Positions 49,595 to 58,542 are shown, counted from the first letter of the stretch. The stretch: DNA of 64,000 nt from VRUE01 sp035712345 (GCA_035712345.1 DASTAY010000056.1:77409-141408); one strand, 5' to 3'. Notes: a model not told the origin generated them from the sequence alone. Made by a program: numbers and translations.

Positions 49595-49984
49595 ATGAGC
49601 GCCGACATGAGCATGGGCGAAGCGGCGCGGGCCATCGGGGTCAGTGCCGACACCCTGCGCCGCTGGGACCGCGAGGGCAAGCTGCGCGTCACCCGCGACA
49701 AGCGCAACCACCGGCGTGTCCCGCGCAGCGAGGTCGAGCGCCTGCGCGGCGCCCCGCAGCGCCACTCCACCGGTGACCGCCTCTCCCCCAGGAACCGCTT
49801 CCCCGGCGTCGTTCGCTCGATCGAGGTCGGCGACGTCATGGCGCTGGTCGAGATCGAGGCCGGTCCGCACCTGATCACGGCTGCGATCACCCGCGACTCG
49901 GTGGAGGAGCTGAAGCTGAAGCCCGGGGCCAGCGCGACGGCGCTGGTCAAGGCGACCTCGGTGATGGTCACTCGGGAGCGCTGA
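49595..49984 (+). CDS. HTH-TOBE molybdenum-responsive regulator
   Basis: About 129 aa. A MerR-like helix-turn-helix (MSMGEAARAIGVSADTLRRW, KLRVTRDKRNHRRVPRSEVE) is joined to one Mop/TOBE domain (RNRFPGVVRSIEVGDVMALV, VEELKLKPGASATALVKATS) that binds molybdate. Such proteins control mod genes or store molybdate. Its stop overlaps the convergent modC stop by 17 nt. Start among ATG 49595, 49607 and 49613 or GTG 49574 is not certain. Confidence 0.82.
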   Translation: MSADMSMGEAARAIGVSADTLRRWDREGKLRVTRDKRNHRRVPRSEVERLRGAPQRHSTGDRLSPRNRFPGVVRSIEVGDVMALVEIEAGPHLITAAITRDSVEELKLKPGASATALVKATSVMVTRER

Positions 49985-51074
49985 GTTCCGCGGCGAGCGA
50001 TACCAGCCTCGTCGCCGTCGCCTTCCAGGCAGCCGTTGCACGATCGCCCGGGCGCAGGCCCAGCGCCGCAGCCGAGGAGCCCGTGATCTCAAGGCTGAGG
50101 GCCTGAGGGGTGTGCAGCCCGATCCGTACACGATTGCCGACGGCGGTGATCGAATCGATCGTCCCGGCGACCCGGTTCAGAGCCGAATCCCGGCCGGGCG
50201 GGCCCGGCGGCTCGAGCGCGATCTCCCAGGGGTAGACGCAGACCGCGACCGGCCCAACTGCCCGATCGACGCTGCGCACGACCCAATCTCCTTCATCGAG
50301 CTTCACCGTCGCGAGACCATTCTGGCCGGCGGATGCGACGCCGCGCAGGACGGACGCGCCGGCAAAGTCGGCGACGAATGCCGAACAGGGCCTGGCTGAA
50401 ATCCCTGCCGCGGAACCCGCCTGCACCACGGAGCCACGGTCGATGACCGCGATGGTGTCGCCGAGCAGGGCAGCCTCGTCGAAGGAGTGGGTGACCAGCA
50501 CGATGGGGATCTCGAGACCCCCGAGCACGCCGTGCAGCTCGCGCAACGCCGAGCGCCGGGTGGCCGCGTCCAGCGCCGAGAGGGGCTCGTCCAAGAGCAG
50601 GGCTCGCGGGCCGGATGCCAGGGCGCGAGCGAGCGCCATTCGCTGGCGCTCGCCACCGGAGAGCTCGGCGGGCCGGGCATCGGCCAGGGACGCGATCCCG
50701 AAGCGGCCCAACAACTCGGTCGCTCGGCCCCTGCACTGGGCTCGCGGTACCTCTCGCATCCCGTAGGCGACGTTGCGCCAGGCACTCATCCGGGAAAAGA
50801 GGGCGTAGTCCTGGAACACGTAGCCACAACGACGTCGCTCGGGCGGGAGGTCCTTCGATGCGGCGGTATCCAGCCAGACCTCGTCCGACAGCTCAACCCG
50901 TCCAGCCGACGGCCTAAGGAGGCCGGCGATGACGCGCAGGAGGCTGGACTTCCCGGCTCCCGAGGGGCCGACCACGGCCAGCCGCTCGCCGGACGGGACT
51001 CTCAGCTCCAAATCCAGTTCAAACTCGCGCAGAGGTGCGACCGCCCGCACACTCAACCCGGCCTTCTCGCTCAT
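49968..51074 (-). CDS. modC: Molybdate ABC transporter ATP-binding protein
   Basis: 368 aa. Walker A GPSGAGKSSLLRVIAG at about 36, Q-loop YVFQDYALFSRM, signature LSGGERQRMALARAL at about 138, Walker B ALLLDEPLSALD, H-loop VTHSF. The C-terminus carries a TOBE domain (AGTIDSITAVGNRVRIGL) typical of ModC. It energises molybdate import. ATG overlaps the modB stop (ATGA). Confidence 0.92.
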   Translation of the reverse strand: MSEKAGLSVRAVAPLREFELDLELRVPSGERLAVVGPSGAGKSSLLRVIAGLLRPSAGRVELSDEVWLDTAASKDLPPERRRCGYVFQDYALFSRMSAWRNVAYGMREVPRAQCRGRATELLGRFGIASLADARPAELSGGERQRMALARALASGPRALLLDEPLSALDAATRRSALRELHGVLGGLEIPIVLVTHSFDEAALLGDTIAVIDRGSVVQAGSAAGISARPCSAFVADFAGASVLRGVASAGQNGLATVKLDEGDWVVRSVDRAVGPVAVCVYPWEIALEPPGPPGRDSALNRVAGTIDSITAVGNRVRIGLHTPQALSLEITGSSAAALGLRPGDRATAAWKATATRLVSLAAELSAPE

Positions 51075-51889
51075 AGGAAGCGCCCCGCCCTCTCTTCGAC
51101 CGGACGCTCGCCGCCGATCAACTTGACGGAGATCAAAAGGGCCGCTGAGACGACTATCAACACAGCCGAGAGGGCCAGCGCTCCGACGAATCCGTCGGGT
51201 GCGCTGAATTCGGCGAAGATCGCCAGGGGAGCGGTCTGGGTGACCCCCTGCAGCGAGCCGGCGAACATCAGCGTCGCTCCGAACTCGCCGAGCGCCCGTC
51301 CCCAGGCCAGCGCCACTCCCGAGCTGAGACCGGGCCCGGCGACAGGGACGGCGACGGTCATGAACGAGCGAAAGGGGCTCGCGCCGAGCGTTCGGGAGGC
51401 TTCCAGCTGACCCTTGTCGACCGCCGCGAACGCCGAGATCGCCTGTCTCAGAAAGAACGGGGCCGCGACGAAGACCAGGGCCACGACCACCCCGGCGGTC
51501 TGGAAAACCAGTTCGACGCCGGCGTCGGCGACGAGCGAGCCGGCGAGCCCTCGGGGACCAAAGGCGGCAAGCAGGGCGATCCCGGCGACAGCCGGAGGAA
51601 CGACCAGGGGTAGCTCGATCAGCGTCAGCACCGCCGCGCGGCCGCGGAAATCCCGCATCGCCAGGAAATAGGCGGCGGGGGTCCCCACGAGGACGATGAT
51701 CACGATCGCGAGCAGCGACGTGCGGAGGCTCAGCCAGAGCGCCTCGCGGGCGCTTTCTTCGCCGAGGGCCTCGACGAGCCGGGCAGGGCTGGCGTTGGTG
51801 AAGATCGCGACGATTGGGACGACCAAGAAGGCGAGAGCGAGGAGAGTCGCGAGCGCCGCCGCCAACCCGAACCAGTTGCGGTACGTCAT
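51071..51889 (-). CDS. modB: Molybdate ABC transporter permease
   Basis: 272 aa with about six spans (LAAALATLLALAFLVVPIVA, LAIVIIVLVGTPAAYFLA, LPLVVPPAVAGIALLAAFG). The EAA loop that contacts ModC reads EASRTLGASPFRSFMTVAVP, followed by AWGRALGEFGATLMFAG, typical of ModB/CysT. ATG at 51887-51889 overlaps the modA stop (ATGA). Confidence 0.92.
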   Translation of the reverse strand: MTYRNWFGLAAALATLLALAFLVVPIVAIFTNASPARLVEALGEESAREALWLSLRTSLLAIVIIVLVGTPAAYFLAMRDFRGRAAVLTLIELPLVVPPAVAGIALLAAFGPRGLAGSLVADAGVELVFQTAGVVVALVFVAAPFFLRQAISAFAAVDKGQLEASRTLGASPFRSFMTVAVPVAGPGLSSGVALAWGRALGEFGATLMFAGSLQGVTQTAPLAIFAEFSAPDGFVGALALSAVLIVVSAALLISVKLIGGERPVEERAGRFL

Positions 51890-52677
51890 GGCGGCGGCAA
51901 GAACCCCGCGCGGCGAAGATCGGCTGCGCCCCCTCCATTCAGCAGACCTGAGAGATAGCGGCCCGCGAGCTTCCGCTCGCCGCTTCCCTTCGCCACCGCA
52001 GCGGCATAGGCAACCGTGGGACGGAGGTCGGCCGGCAGCCGGATCGACCTTAGGCCACCCCCCGCCGCCTTGACATCCGTCGCATAGACGAAGCCCGCAT
52101 CCGCCGCCCCCTGGTCGAGCTTGGCGACGATGGAGCTCACCTCCGGCTCTTCGGAGCGCACGTTCGCGAGGATCCCCTCCCTCTCTTTTTCCGGCAGCTC
52201 CCGCAGAATTTCGCGAGAGTAGGAGCCGACCGGCACGCTTGGATCGCCAATCGCGATCTTCGTCCCAGGCCGGGCCAGCTCGGCGAGCCTGGAGATCTCG
52301 CTGTGCGACGGCACGGCTACCACCAGTTCGTTTGCCGCGAATACGACAGGTCTCGCGACCAGGCCCTCCCGGTAGAGCTCGTCGGGGTAAGTCGTGTCGG
52401 CCGAGGCGAAGACGTCCGGCCCGGCTCCCTGGCGGATCTGGGCCGCCAGGGTGTCCGACCCCGCGAACGACGAGCGCACCTCGGCACCCTTGAACGAGTC
52501 TCCGTACGCCGTCAGCGAGCCCCGCAGTGACGAGGCCGCGAAAACCGTCAGCTGCGACTGGCCTCCCGCACCACACCCCGGGACCGTTGCGCAAAGGACC
52601 ACCGACAGGGAAACAACGATCAACGCTCGCCCTCTGGAACTTTTGCCTATGCAATATGCGTGTTTTTGCCAGCTCAC
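51886..52677 (-). CDS. modA: Molybdate-binding lipoprotein
   Basis: 263 aa. Signal sequence with lipobox-like end (LSVVLCATVPGC), then the ModA start LTVFAASSLRGSLTAYGDSF, FAGSDTLAAQIRQGAGPDVF, ASADTTYPDELYREG and DPSVPVGSYSREIL. It captures molybdate outside the membrane for ModBC. First gene of the operon. Upstream, CTATACATAG at about 52691-52700 could be a -10 region or part of a regulator site. Confidence 0.92.
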   Translation of the reverse strand: MSWQKHAYCIGKSSRGRALIVVSLSVVLCATVPGCGAGGQSQLTVFAASSLRGSLTAYGDSFKGAEVRSSFAGSDTLAAQIRQGAGPDVFASADTTYPDELYREGLVARPVVFAANELVVAVPSHSEISRLAELARPGTKIAIGDPSVPVGSYSREILRELPEKEREGILANVRSEEPEVSSIVAKLDQGAADAGFVYATDVKAAGGGLRSIRLPADLRPTVAYAAAVAKGSGERKLAGRYLSGLLNGGGAADLRRAGFLPPP

Positions 52678-52832
52678 CCTGGAGTGACACCTATGTATAG
52701 CGCCTTTTTCTTCTTAGCTGCCGCCTCCCGCAGCAAATGCGCCGTTATGCCCGCCTCTTAGGGCGGACCAGAGGATCGCGACGGGCGGGAGGACCAGAAC
52801 GAGGGCGAGGAAGCGATGGGCGTAAGCGGCCT

Positions 52833-53123
52833 TCAAGAGCGGGCGATCGCGGCATCAGATGTCCGAGCGTCGTGGAAAGCGATGACGACAACTCGATCCT
52901 CGGACTCGATGTAGATATAGACGACGATCAGCCAGCCCCACGGACCGATCACCGCCCGGCAATCTCGCCAGACGCCAGATAGCTGCTTGCCGGCGCGGGG
53001 GAACTCTTCCAGCGTGAGCAGCGAACGCGACAAACGTTTCCGCGTATCGGCTGGAAGCTGGCGAGTCTCGATCAGGCTGCGAAGCTCATCACGCGCCTGG
53101 CACGTGACCTCGATAGCCGGCAT
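52833..53123 (-). CDS. RelE/ParE-family toxin
   Basis: 96 aa. IEVTCQARDELRSLIETRQL, RLSRSLLTLEEFPRAGKQL, GVWRDCRAVIGPWGWLIVVY and VVVIAFHDAR follow the RelE/ParE beta-alpha fold. It would cut mRNA or poison gyrase when free. ATG is 4 nt after the antitoxin stop; an in-frame extension to 53303 lies inside the antitoxin gene. Confidence 0.82.
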   Translation of the reverse strand: MPAIEVTCQARDELRSLIETRQLPADTRKRLSRSLLTLEEFPRAGKQLSGVWRDCRAVIGPWGWLIVVYIYIESEDRVVVIAFHDARTSDAAIARS

Positions 53124-53127
53124 TTGA

Positions 53128-53385
53128 TTAGAGCTCGGAGAGCGGCACGGTCTCGCCGCGACGCGCCTGCTCGATCGACTCCTGCGCCCGCTCCCAGGCC
53201 CCCGGGATACCGTCGAGGATCTCAGTGATCCGGGAGGCGTCTGGATCGGCTTCGTCGAGAGCGCTGGAAAGAAGCGAGCGTGCCAGGGTGCCCTCCTGAA
53301 CATGCGTACGCTCCGCCAGGCTTGTCAGCTTCCTCGCGTAGTCCGGCTCGAGAGTGACGTTGATTCGCCGGTTCCGCTCAGCCAT
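53128..53385 (-). CDS. Ribbon-helix-helix antitoxin
   Basis: 85 aa. The N-terminal RINVTLEPDYARKLTSLAER is an RHH DNA-binding motif; the acidic C-terminus (ITEILDGIPGAWERAQESIE) would wrap the toxin. First gene of the pair. ATG at 53383-53385. Confidence 0.82.
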   Translation of the reverse strand: MAERNRRINVTLEPDYARKLTSLAERTHVQEGTLARSLLSSALDEADPDASRITEILDGIPGAWERAQESIEQARRGETVPLSEL

Positions 53386-53394
53386 AGGCGTAGG

Positions 53395-53421
53395 GTACAC
53401 GCAAGGACACATGGCGTACAC
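53395..53421 (-). promoter_or_regulatory. Operator repeats before the toxin-antitoxin pair
   Basis: On the minus strand GTGTAC, GTGTCC and GTGTAC follow each other at 10-11 bp steps, about one helical turn, 10-36 bp before the antitoxin ATG. This fits cooperative RHH dimers repressing the pair. Confidence 0.5.
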
Positions 53422-53835
53422 AACTTGGGATCGCGTTAGCCTGGAGCCACGACGCACCACAAGCGCAAGCGACCCAAGCACCGCCGCAGCGCCTGCATCC
53501 TCTCTGTGGACTTCTCGCCCGGAGGAGATACGCGCACCACGGCTTTGACCTCACTGAGCAGGAGACAGGGCAGGAAGCGGCTAGCGCACCGCAACCTCAA
53601 TCAGTCGCCACCCAAACGGGCTGTGGGTTCGGCTAGAAAAGGGCTCCTCTCGACCCGCGACCTTCGGGTTTTGCCGAAAAAAACCCGAAGGTCGGCTCGC
53701 GCAACCGCCTCAAAGGAGCATTCTCGGTTCAAATTCGTGCGTAGAGCTTCGAAAAACGTAGGAACTCCAGCATGCAGAATGCGCAAATATTCCTCGAAAT
53801 GGTACCCGCCCAATCTCTGAGCACTGAGGTCGAAC
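53422..53835. other. Spacer with attachment-site-like hairpin, no gene
   Basis: About 410 bp without a supportable protein gene. The visible structure is the hairpin at 53658-53694. Part of the stretch (53690-53820) is markedly less GC-rich than the rest of the window, as is common at integration scars. Confidence 0.35.
53658..53694. repeat. Hairpin built from the tRNA anticodon-arm sequence
   Basis: Perfect 14-bp arms (CGACCTTCGGGTTT and its complement) with a 9-nt loop. The arm repeats the tRNA-Met segment GCGACCTTCGGGTT at about 53891-53904, so this 13-14-nt block is present three times, twice in one orientation and once inverted. It could be an attachment-site core duplicated by recombination, or a terminator. 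Confidence 0.5.
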
Positions 53836-53860
53836 GGAAAAAGCCCTGCAAATAAGGGCC
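53836..53860 (-). terminator. Rho-independent terminator after the tRNA fragment
   Basis: On the minus strand GCCCT-TATTTGC-AGGGC is followed by a run of five T, 8 bp past the tRNA 3' end. It fits the native terminator of this tRNA gene. Confidence 0.6.
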
Positions 53861-53867
53861 TTCTCTA

Positions 53868-53943
53868 TAGCGGGGGCAGGATTCGAACCTGCGACCTTCG
53901 GGTTATGAGCCCGCGCCAAAAGCCCGACTGACTAGGTGGGGCA
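53868..53943 (-). tRNA. tRNA-Met(CAT) with intact 3' half and replaced 5' half
   Basis: The minus strand has an anticodon loop CTCATAA, the T arm GCAGG-TTCGAAT-CCTGC and the 3' acceptor CCCCGCT-A. The 5' acceptor strand should read AGCGGGG but is GCCCCAC, which cannot pair, and the D arm is poor. So only the 3' half (53868 to about 53917) is a real tRNA sequence. This is the usual result of an element integrating into the tRNA 3' part; the whole tRNA would then lie elsewhere. Confidence 0.55.
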
Positions 53944-54060
53944 CGGTTTCAAGCGGTTTCCGTGAGATCGAGATCGGCTGGGATCGGCTGGAGTCTGTGG
54001 GGCTTCTTGCCCCATTTCTTGCCCCATGGGGGCACAGCCGGACGCCAAGCTTACGACGCC
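53930..54060 (-). pseudogene. Possible integrase C-terminal remnant at the att site
   Basis: On the minus strand a frame reads MGQEMGQEAPQTP and ends at a TAG just where the tRNA-like sequence begins. Tyrosine integrases of actinobacteria often have such loose tails that stop next to their tRNA target. No catalytic residues remain in the window, so the call rests on position and tail style only. Confidence 0.25.
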
Positions 54061-54183
54061 GAAATGAATGCGATCGCGACGTGTTCAAGGTTTAGGAGGG
54101 CGATGTGGCTGGTCCCGTGGGAATTTCTCCGTGCCGCCTTCCTCGTTCCGATGCAGGTGAGCCTCCTGCGCCGAGTCCGGTGA

Positions 54184-55038
54184 TCAGGCCTCGTCGGTCG
54201 CCTGCTCGGGTCCACCGAAGCCGATCTCGGCGCTCTCGCGGACCGGGCGGCGAGGTCGAGTCGGCGCCTGGTCGGGCGGGGTGTCCTTGCCGGTCTTGGA
54301 GAGGTGGTAGACGAAGGCGGCGATCGCGGCAGCGAGAACGAGACTGACGGGGCCAGTGCCGAGGGCGAGGCCACCGCGGGCATGGGAGACGCCGAGCCAG
54401 TCGGCGACGGAGGCGCCGAGGGGCCGGGTGACGACATAGGCGAACCAGAAGGAGAAGATCGGGTTCCAGCCGAGACGGAAGTAACCGAGCGCCGGCACCG
54501 CGATGATCGCGGCGAAGAGCAGGATCGAGCCGAAGTAGCCAATCCCCAGGGTGACCGCGGTGAGGTCGCCGGCAGCGGTGCCGAGGGCGAAGGTCACCAG
54601 GACCGCTGCCCAGTAGAAGAGCTCGCGTCGCGGCGTCGTGATGCTGTGAATCGAGAGCGTGCCCTCGAACCGGTACCAGGTGCGGAAGACCAAGGCGAGC
54701 ACCACGGCGTAGAAGATCGTCGAGGCGATATAGGGGACGCCGAGACCGACGTGGAGGACATCGGCGGCCATCGTCCCGAAGACGCCGACCATCGCCACCG
54801 CCAGCCAGTAGGCCCAGGGGACGTAGCGATCCTTGACGAACTGCAGGTAGAGGGCAACGCAGAAGGCGATGCCGCCGAGAACGACGGCTATCTCGGGCAC
54901 CAGCGAGTGGACGAGGAAGTCGGAGGTCGACTCCCCCATTGCCGTGGTCAGCGCCTTGACGATCCAGAAGTAGGCGGTGACTTCCGGCACCTTGGACAGC
55001 ATCTGGCGGTTGCCCTCTATGCGTTGTCTCAGATCCAT
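54184..55038 (-). CDS. COG4705-type membrane protein
   Basis: 284 aa, about eight spans. The start MLSKVPEVTAYFWIVKALTT followed by AMGESTSDFLV is the signature of COG4705 membrane-anchored proteins; more conserved parts are YRFEGTLSIHSITTPRRELF, AGDLTAVTLGIGYFGS and WFAYVVTRPLGASVADWL. The two halves look alike, pointing to an internal duplication. Function unknown; often linked to stress or metal genes. Hydrophilic C-terminal tail of about 40 residues. Confidence 0.75.
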   Translation of the reverse strand: MDLRQRIEGNRQMLSKVPEVTAYFWIVKALTTAMGESTSDFLVHSLVPEIAVVLGGIAFCVALYLQFVKDRYVPWAYWLAVAMVGVFGTMAADVLHVGLGVPYIASTIFYAVVLALVFRTWYRFEGTLSIHSITTPRRELFYWAAVLVTFALGTAAGDLTAVTLGIGYFGSILLFAAIIAVPALGYFRLGWNPIFSFWFAYVVTRPLGASVADWLGVSHARGGLALGTGPVSLVLAAAIAAFVYHLSKTGKDTPPDQAPTRPRRPVRESAEIGFGGPEQATDEA

Positions 55039-55129
55039 ATGCGGTGGACGAGACCGCGCCGCGGCAACCTAAGGAGAGCTACTTAAGGACAGATGAGAGT
55101 GCGATCAGAGCGCGAGGGCGAGGCGACCC

Positions 55130-57838
55130 TCACTGCTCCCTCAGCACCGCCCCCAGAGGCAGTCGTCGCAGGGCGCGCGTGGCGATCGCGAAGGCAATCG
55201 TCGCGCCCGCGACGGCGCCGAGCGCCAATAGGCCGAGAAAGCCCCACGGCACCGCGAGGTGGTCCGGCGGCGGATCGAAGACGTGCTGGAGCATCGCCAC
55301 CAGCATCTCCGCCATCAGCCAGCCGAGGGCGGCCGCGAGCACCCCTGCCGCCAGGAGGACCGCGACAGCCTCGGAGCGCACGAAGGCGCCGATGTCGCGC
55401 AGGGAGGCGCCGATCGCGGCCATCGTTGCGAACTCGTGACGGCGCTCGTTGACCGCGAGGCTGACGAAGAGCGCCATCGCCGCCGCCGCGAGGATGATCG
55501 AGAACGCCTGCTCGAGGCGGCTGATGCCGGTCAGGTCGACGGTCGTGATCGAGCTCACCGTCTGCACCGCCTGCTGGCGGATGTCCTTCACCGTGACCCC
55601 GAAGCCCTTGGTCGCCGCGGCGACCCTCTTGGCCACCGTCGCGGGGTCTTCGGAGGTCTTGGCGAAGACGACGTTCGGGCCACCGGCGCGGTCGGCGCGC
55701 TGGAGATAGGAGAGGTTGGCGACCATGAAGGAGTCCCGCGGCGCCGAGGGGAACTCCTGCACGGTGCCGACGACGTGGAAGGGCACAATCTTGAACTTGC
55801 CGGTGCGGTGGTCGAGTACGCGCAGCCGCAGCAGGTCGCCTTCTTTCAGTGAGTAGTCGGTAATGGTCTCTTTGGAGACGAGGATGCCGTCGGGCCGTTC
55901 TGCGAGCCGGCTCATCGTCGTGTTCGCCCCCGCGCCGAGGAAGTAGGAGTCGCGCAGCGTGGTTGCCTTGCCGATCGTGGCCGGTTCGACGCCGAAGGTG
56001 TCCTGCAGGTCGGGGCCGACGTAGGCGTAGGAGTGGTCGACCGGCGAGGTGGCGGCGACGCCGGGGACCGATTCGATCCGTTGCGCCAGTCCCTGCTTCG
56101 CGGTTACCCCCGGCGGCGCCGTAGCGGTGATGTCGGCGCCGAGCGTCAGCTGCGCGTCGACGGCGGCCTGCTGGTTGTAGGTGGCTGCGAAGATGCTCAT
56201 GCTGACCCCGAAGGCGAGCAGCAGGCCGACGAAGACGAGACCGCGGTTGATCGCCGCTCCCCGCCGTGAGGCGCTGGCGAGGAGGAAGCGGCGCCGGCCC
56301 GCGCCGGCACCGGCGCCGAGCGATCCCAGGCGCTTCGCGATCCAGCCGAAGAGGCGCCCGCGCAGGCGGACCAGGAGCAGGGTGGCGCCGATCCACAACA
56401 GCGCCGGGGCGAAGAACATGTAGATCGAGAGCGAGAGGGTCGGGTTCGAGTCGGGGTTGACCACGGCCGAGAAGCCGGTGCTCGCCGTCAGCCAGTAGAT
56501 CAGGCCGCTCAGCGCCAGCGCAAGGAAGTCCAGATATAGGCGCTGCCACAGCGGCCTTCGCGGACGGCCCGCCCCCCGGCGCCCGGCGGCGACGGTCTCC
56601 CCCAGCGACCGCAGCCCCGTCGCCAGCCTGGCCGCGAGTCCCCCGGCGATCGCCAGCGCGATGCAGACAGCGACGACGACCAGCGCTCGCGCCACCGTCA
56701 GGCCGACCGAGCCGTTGATCAGGAGGCTGACTGCCGCGAAGGAGATCCCGGCGCCGAGAGCCCCGGCGAGGAGCCCGACGATCCCGGCTTCCACGCCCGC
56801 CATCGCCACGAGCTGGCGCGGGCTGGCGCCGCGGGCGCGCAGCAGGGCAAGTTCGCGGCGGTCGCGGTCGACGGTGCCGAGCGCGGCAAAGTAGGCGAGG
56901 CCGAGCGCCAGGAGCGCTCCCGGAACGGCGAGCATGATGAACAGCGCCTCCGCGTACAGAGCATCGCCGGCGGCCGCTTCGAGCGCTTCGGAGAGGTTGT
57001 CGACGAACTGGACCTTGCCGGGCAGGCTGCTTTCGATCGAGTTGCGGATCTGGCCGGCGCGCTTGAAGGCCTCGCTCGGCGTCCCGGTGAGGCTGGCGCG
57101 GTCGAGCTGGGCCTGCACCTGCCACTGCACGCCGGCGACGGTCCCCGGCACCGCCGCCGCGCCGGGGCTCGAGGGGTTGACGCTCGGCAGGACGCCGGCG
57201 ACCCGGCGGGCGAAGGTGGCGAGCGGGAGGATCGCGATGTTGGCCGGGGGCTGCGCCGGCGCCGGGCCGACCAGGGGATTCAGCGGCTGGAAGAGAACGT
57301 CGGGCGCGGTGACGAGCGCGACGCCTCCGACCCGGAACGCCCGTGCCTGACCGCCGCCGAGGCGGAGCCGCACCGTGTCGCCGATCCGGGCCCGCAGCGT
57401 CGCCGCCAGCTGCTGGTCGAGGACGATCTCGCCCGGCCGCAGGCCGCCGCGCAGGAAACGAAAGGTGTCGATGTGGCGCAGGTAGTCGGGCGGGACGGCG
57501 AGGATCGCCCCGGCGCCGGCGTCGGTAACGCCGGCCGCTCCGGAGTGACCAACTCCGGCAAAGGGCGCGGTCGCGACCGGCGATGCCTGGGCGACGTCGG
57601 GCTGGCGGCCGACGGCGGCGGCCACCGCCCGCGCCTTCGGGTAGCTCGCCACCGGGCCCTGCAGGTCGAGCGGGACGCTGCGGGTCGCCGAGGCGGTCAT
57701 CGTCCGCAGCGAGTGGCCGATGAACAGGAGCATCGCGCCGAGCAGGGCGACCGCGAGGGCGAGGACGACCGCCTGGACGGCACTCTGGCCCGGCCGGCGA
57801 GCGAGGCGAGCGAGGCCCAGCTGGAAGGCGGTGCTCAC
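55130..57838 (-). CDS. FtsX-like ABC transporter permease
   Basis: 902 aa. Two FtsX/MacB permease units: four spans plus outer domain in each half (GQSAVQAVVLALAVALLGAM, LFIMLAVPGALLALGLAYFA, FSIILAAAAMALFVSLAVNE, LLALGAVAGATIAFAIATRA). ELALLRARGASPRQLVAMAG and EFATMAAIGASLRDIGAFVR are the coupling helices. Such permeases export or move lipids, lipoproteins or peptides mechanically. GTG start overlaps the ATPase stop (GTGA). Last gene of a four-gene operon. Confidence 0.88.
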   Translation of the reverse strand: MSTAFQLGLARLARRPGQSAVQAVVLALAVALLGAMLLFIGHSLRTMTASATRSVPLDLQGPVASYPKARAVAAAVGRQPDVAQASPVATAPFAGVGHSGAAGVTDAGAGAILAVPPDYLRHIDTFRFLRGGLRPGEIVLDQQLAATLRARIGDTVRLRLGGGQARAFRVGGVALVTAPDVLFQPLNPLVGPAPAQPPANIAILPLATFARRVAGVLPSVNPSSPGAAAVPGTVAGVQWQVQAQLDRASLTGTPSEAFKRAGQIRNSIESSLPGKVQFVDNLSEALEAAAGDALYAEALFIMLAVPGALLALGLAYFAALGTVDRDRRELALLRARGASPRQLVAMAGVEAGIVGLLAGALGAGISFAAVSLLINGSVGLTVARALVVVAVCIALAIAGGLAARLATGLRSLGETVAAGRRGAGRPRRPLWQRLYLDFLALALSGLIYWLTASTGFSAVVNPDSNPTLSLSIYMFFAPALLWIGATLLLVRLRGRLFGWIAKRLGSLGAGAGAGRRRFLLASASRRGAAINRGLVFVGLLLAFGVSMSIFAATYNQQAAVDAQLTLGADITATAPPGVTAKQGLAQRIESVPGVAATSPVDHSYAYVGPDLQDTFGVEPATIGKATTLRDSYFLGAGANTTMSRLAERPDGILVSKETITDYSLKEGDLLRLRVLDHRTGKFKIVPFHVVGTVQEFPSAPRDSFMVANLSYLQRADRAGGPNVVFAKTSEDPATVAKRVAAATKGFGVTVKDIRQQAVQTVSSITTVDLTGISRLEQAFSIILAAAAMALFVSLAVNERRHEFATMAAIGASLRDIGAFVRSEAVAVLLAAGVLAAALGWLMAEMLVAMLQHVFDPPPDHLAVPWGFLGLLALGAVAGATIAFAIATRALRRLPLGAVLREQ

Positions 57839-58542
57839 GGCACCTCTCCTTCGACGACCCTGCCGTCGAGGAGGCGGACTTCCCGCTGGCAGCGCGCCGC
57901 GGTAGCACGGTCGTGCGTGGCGATGACGAGGGCGAACCCGAAGCGCTCGTGGAGGGCGCCGAGCAGGTCGAGGACGCGGGTCGCGGTGTCGGAATCGAGG
58001 TGCCCCGTCGGCTCATCGCAGAGCAGGAGCGCCGGCGACTCGGCCAGTGCCCTGGCGAGCGCGACCCGCTGCGCCTCGCCACCGGAGAGCTCGGCGGGCA
58101 GGGCCTTGGCCTTGGCGGCGAGACCGACGAGGTCAAGCAGCTCGCTCGGCTCGTGGCGCGCCGGACGGCCCGCCCGCTCGGCCACCCAGGCCGCGAAGGC
58201 GACGTTCTCCAAGGCCGTGAAGGTGGGCAGGAGGTTGGAGCCCTGGAAGACGTAGGCGATCCCGCCGGCCCTTGCGCTTCCTCGCGCTGCCGCATCGAGC
58301 GAGCTGAGCGGCTTGCCCTGCCAGAAGACCTCGCCCTCGGTCGGCACCAGCAGTCCGCCGATCAGCTGCAGCAAGGTCGTCTTGCCGGACCCTGAGGGGC
58401 CGCGGAGAGCCACCGTCTCGCCGGCGCCGATCGCGAGGTCGACCTCCTCCAGGGCAGTCACCTCAGCCCCGACCCGCCCATAGCGGACCGAGACGGCCGC
58501 GCAGCGGGAGAGCTCGGCGACGGCGGTCGCGGTCGTGCTCAT
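57835..58542 (-). CDS. ABC transporter ATPase (LolD/MacB type), copy 2
   Basis: 235 aa. Walker A GPSGSGKTTLLQLIGGLL, Q-loop YVFQGSNLLPTF, signature LSGGEAQRVALARAL, Walker B ALLLCDEPTGHLD, H-loop ATHD. It pairs with the downstream FtsX-like permease. ATG overlaps the stop of the other ATPase gene (ATGA). Two adjacent ATPases may form a heterodimer. Confidence 0.9.
   Translation of the reverse strand: MSTTATAVAELSRCAAVSVRYGRVGAEVTALEEVDLAIGAGETVALRGPSGSGKTTLLQLIGGLLVPTEGEVFWQGKPLSSLDAAARGSARAGGIAYVFQGSNLLPTFTALENVAFAAWVAERAGRPARHEPSELLDLVGLAAKAKALPAELSGGEAQRVALARALAESPALLLCDEPTGHLDSDTATRVLDLLGALHERFGFALVIATHDRATAARCQREVRLLDGRVVEGEVP

Noticed and set aside
52741..52832. Hydrophobic stretch ALVLVLPPVAILWSAL on the minus strand beyond the toxin gene
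   Set aside because: Too short and without a start or family pattern; may be a remnant of a membrane-protein end, but not supportable.
55083..58295. 1070-codon minus-strand frame across the ABC operon
   Set aside because: Low-complexity Arg/Pro/Ser-rich translation overlapping an intact FtsX-like permease and an ATPase.
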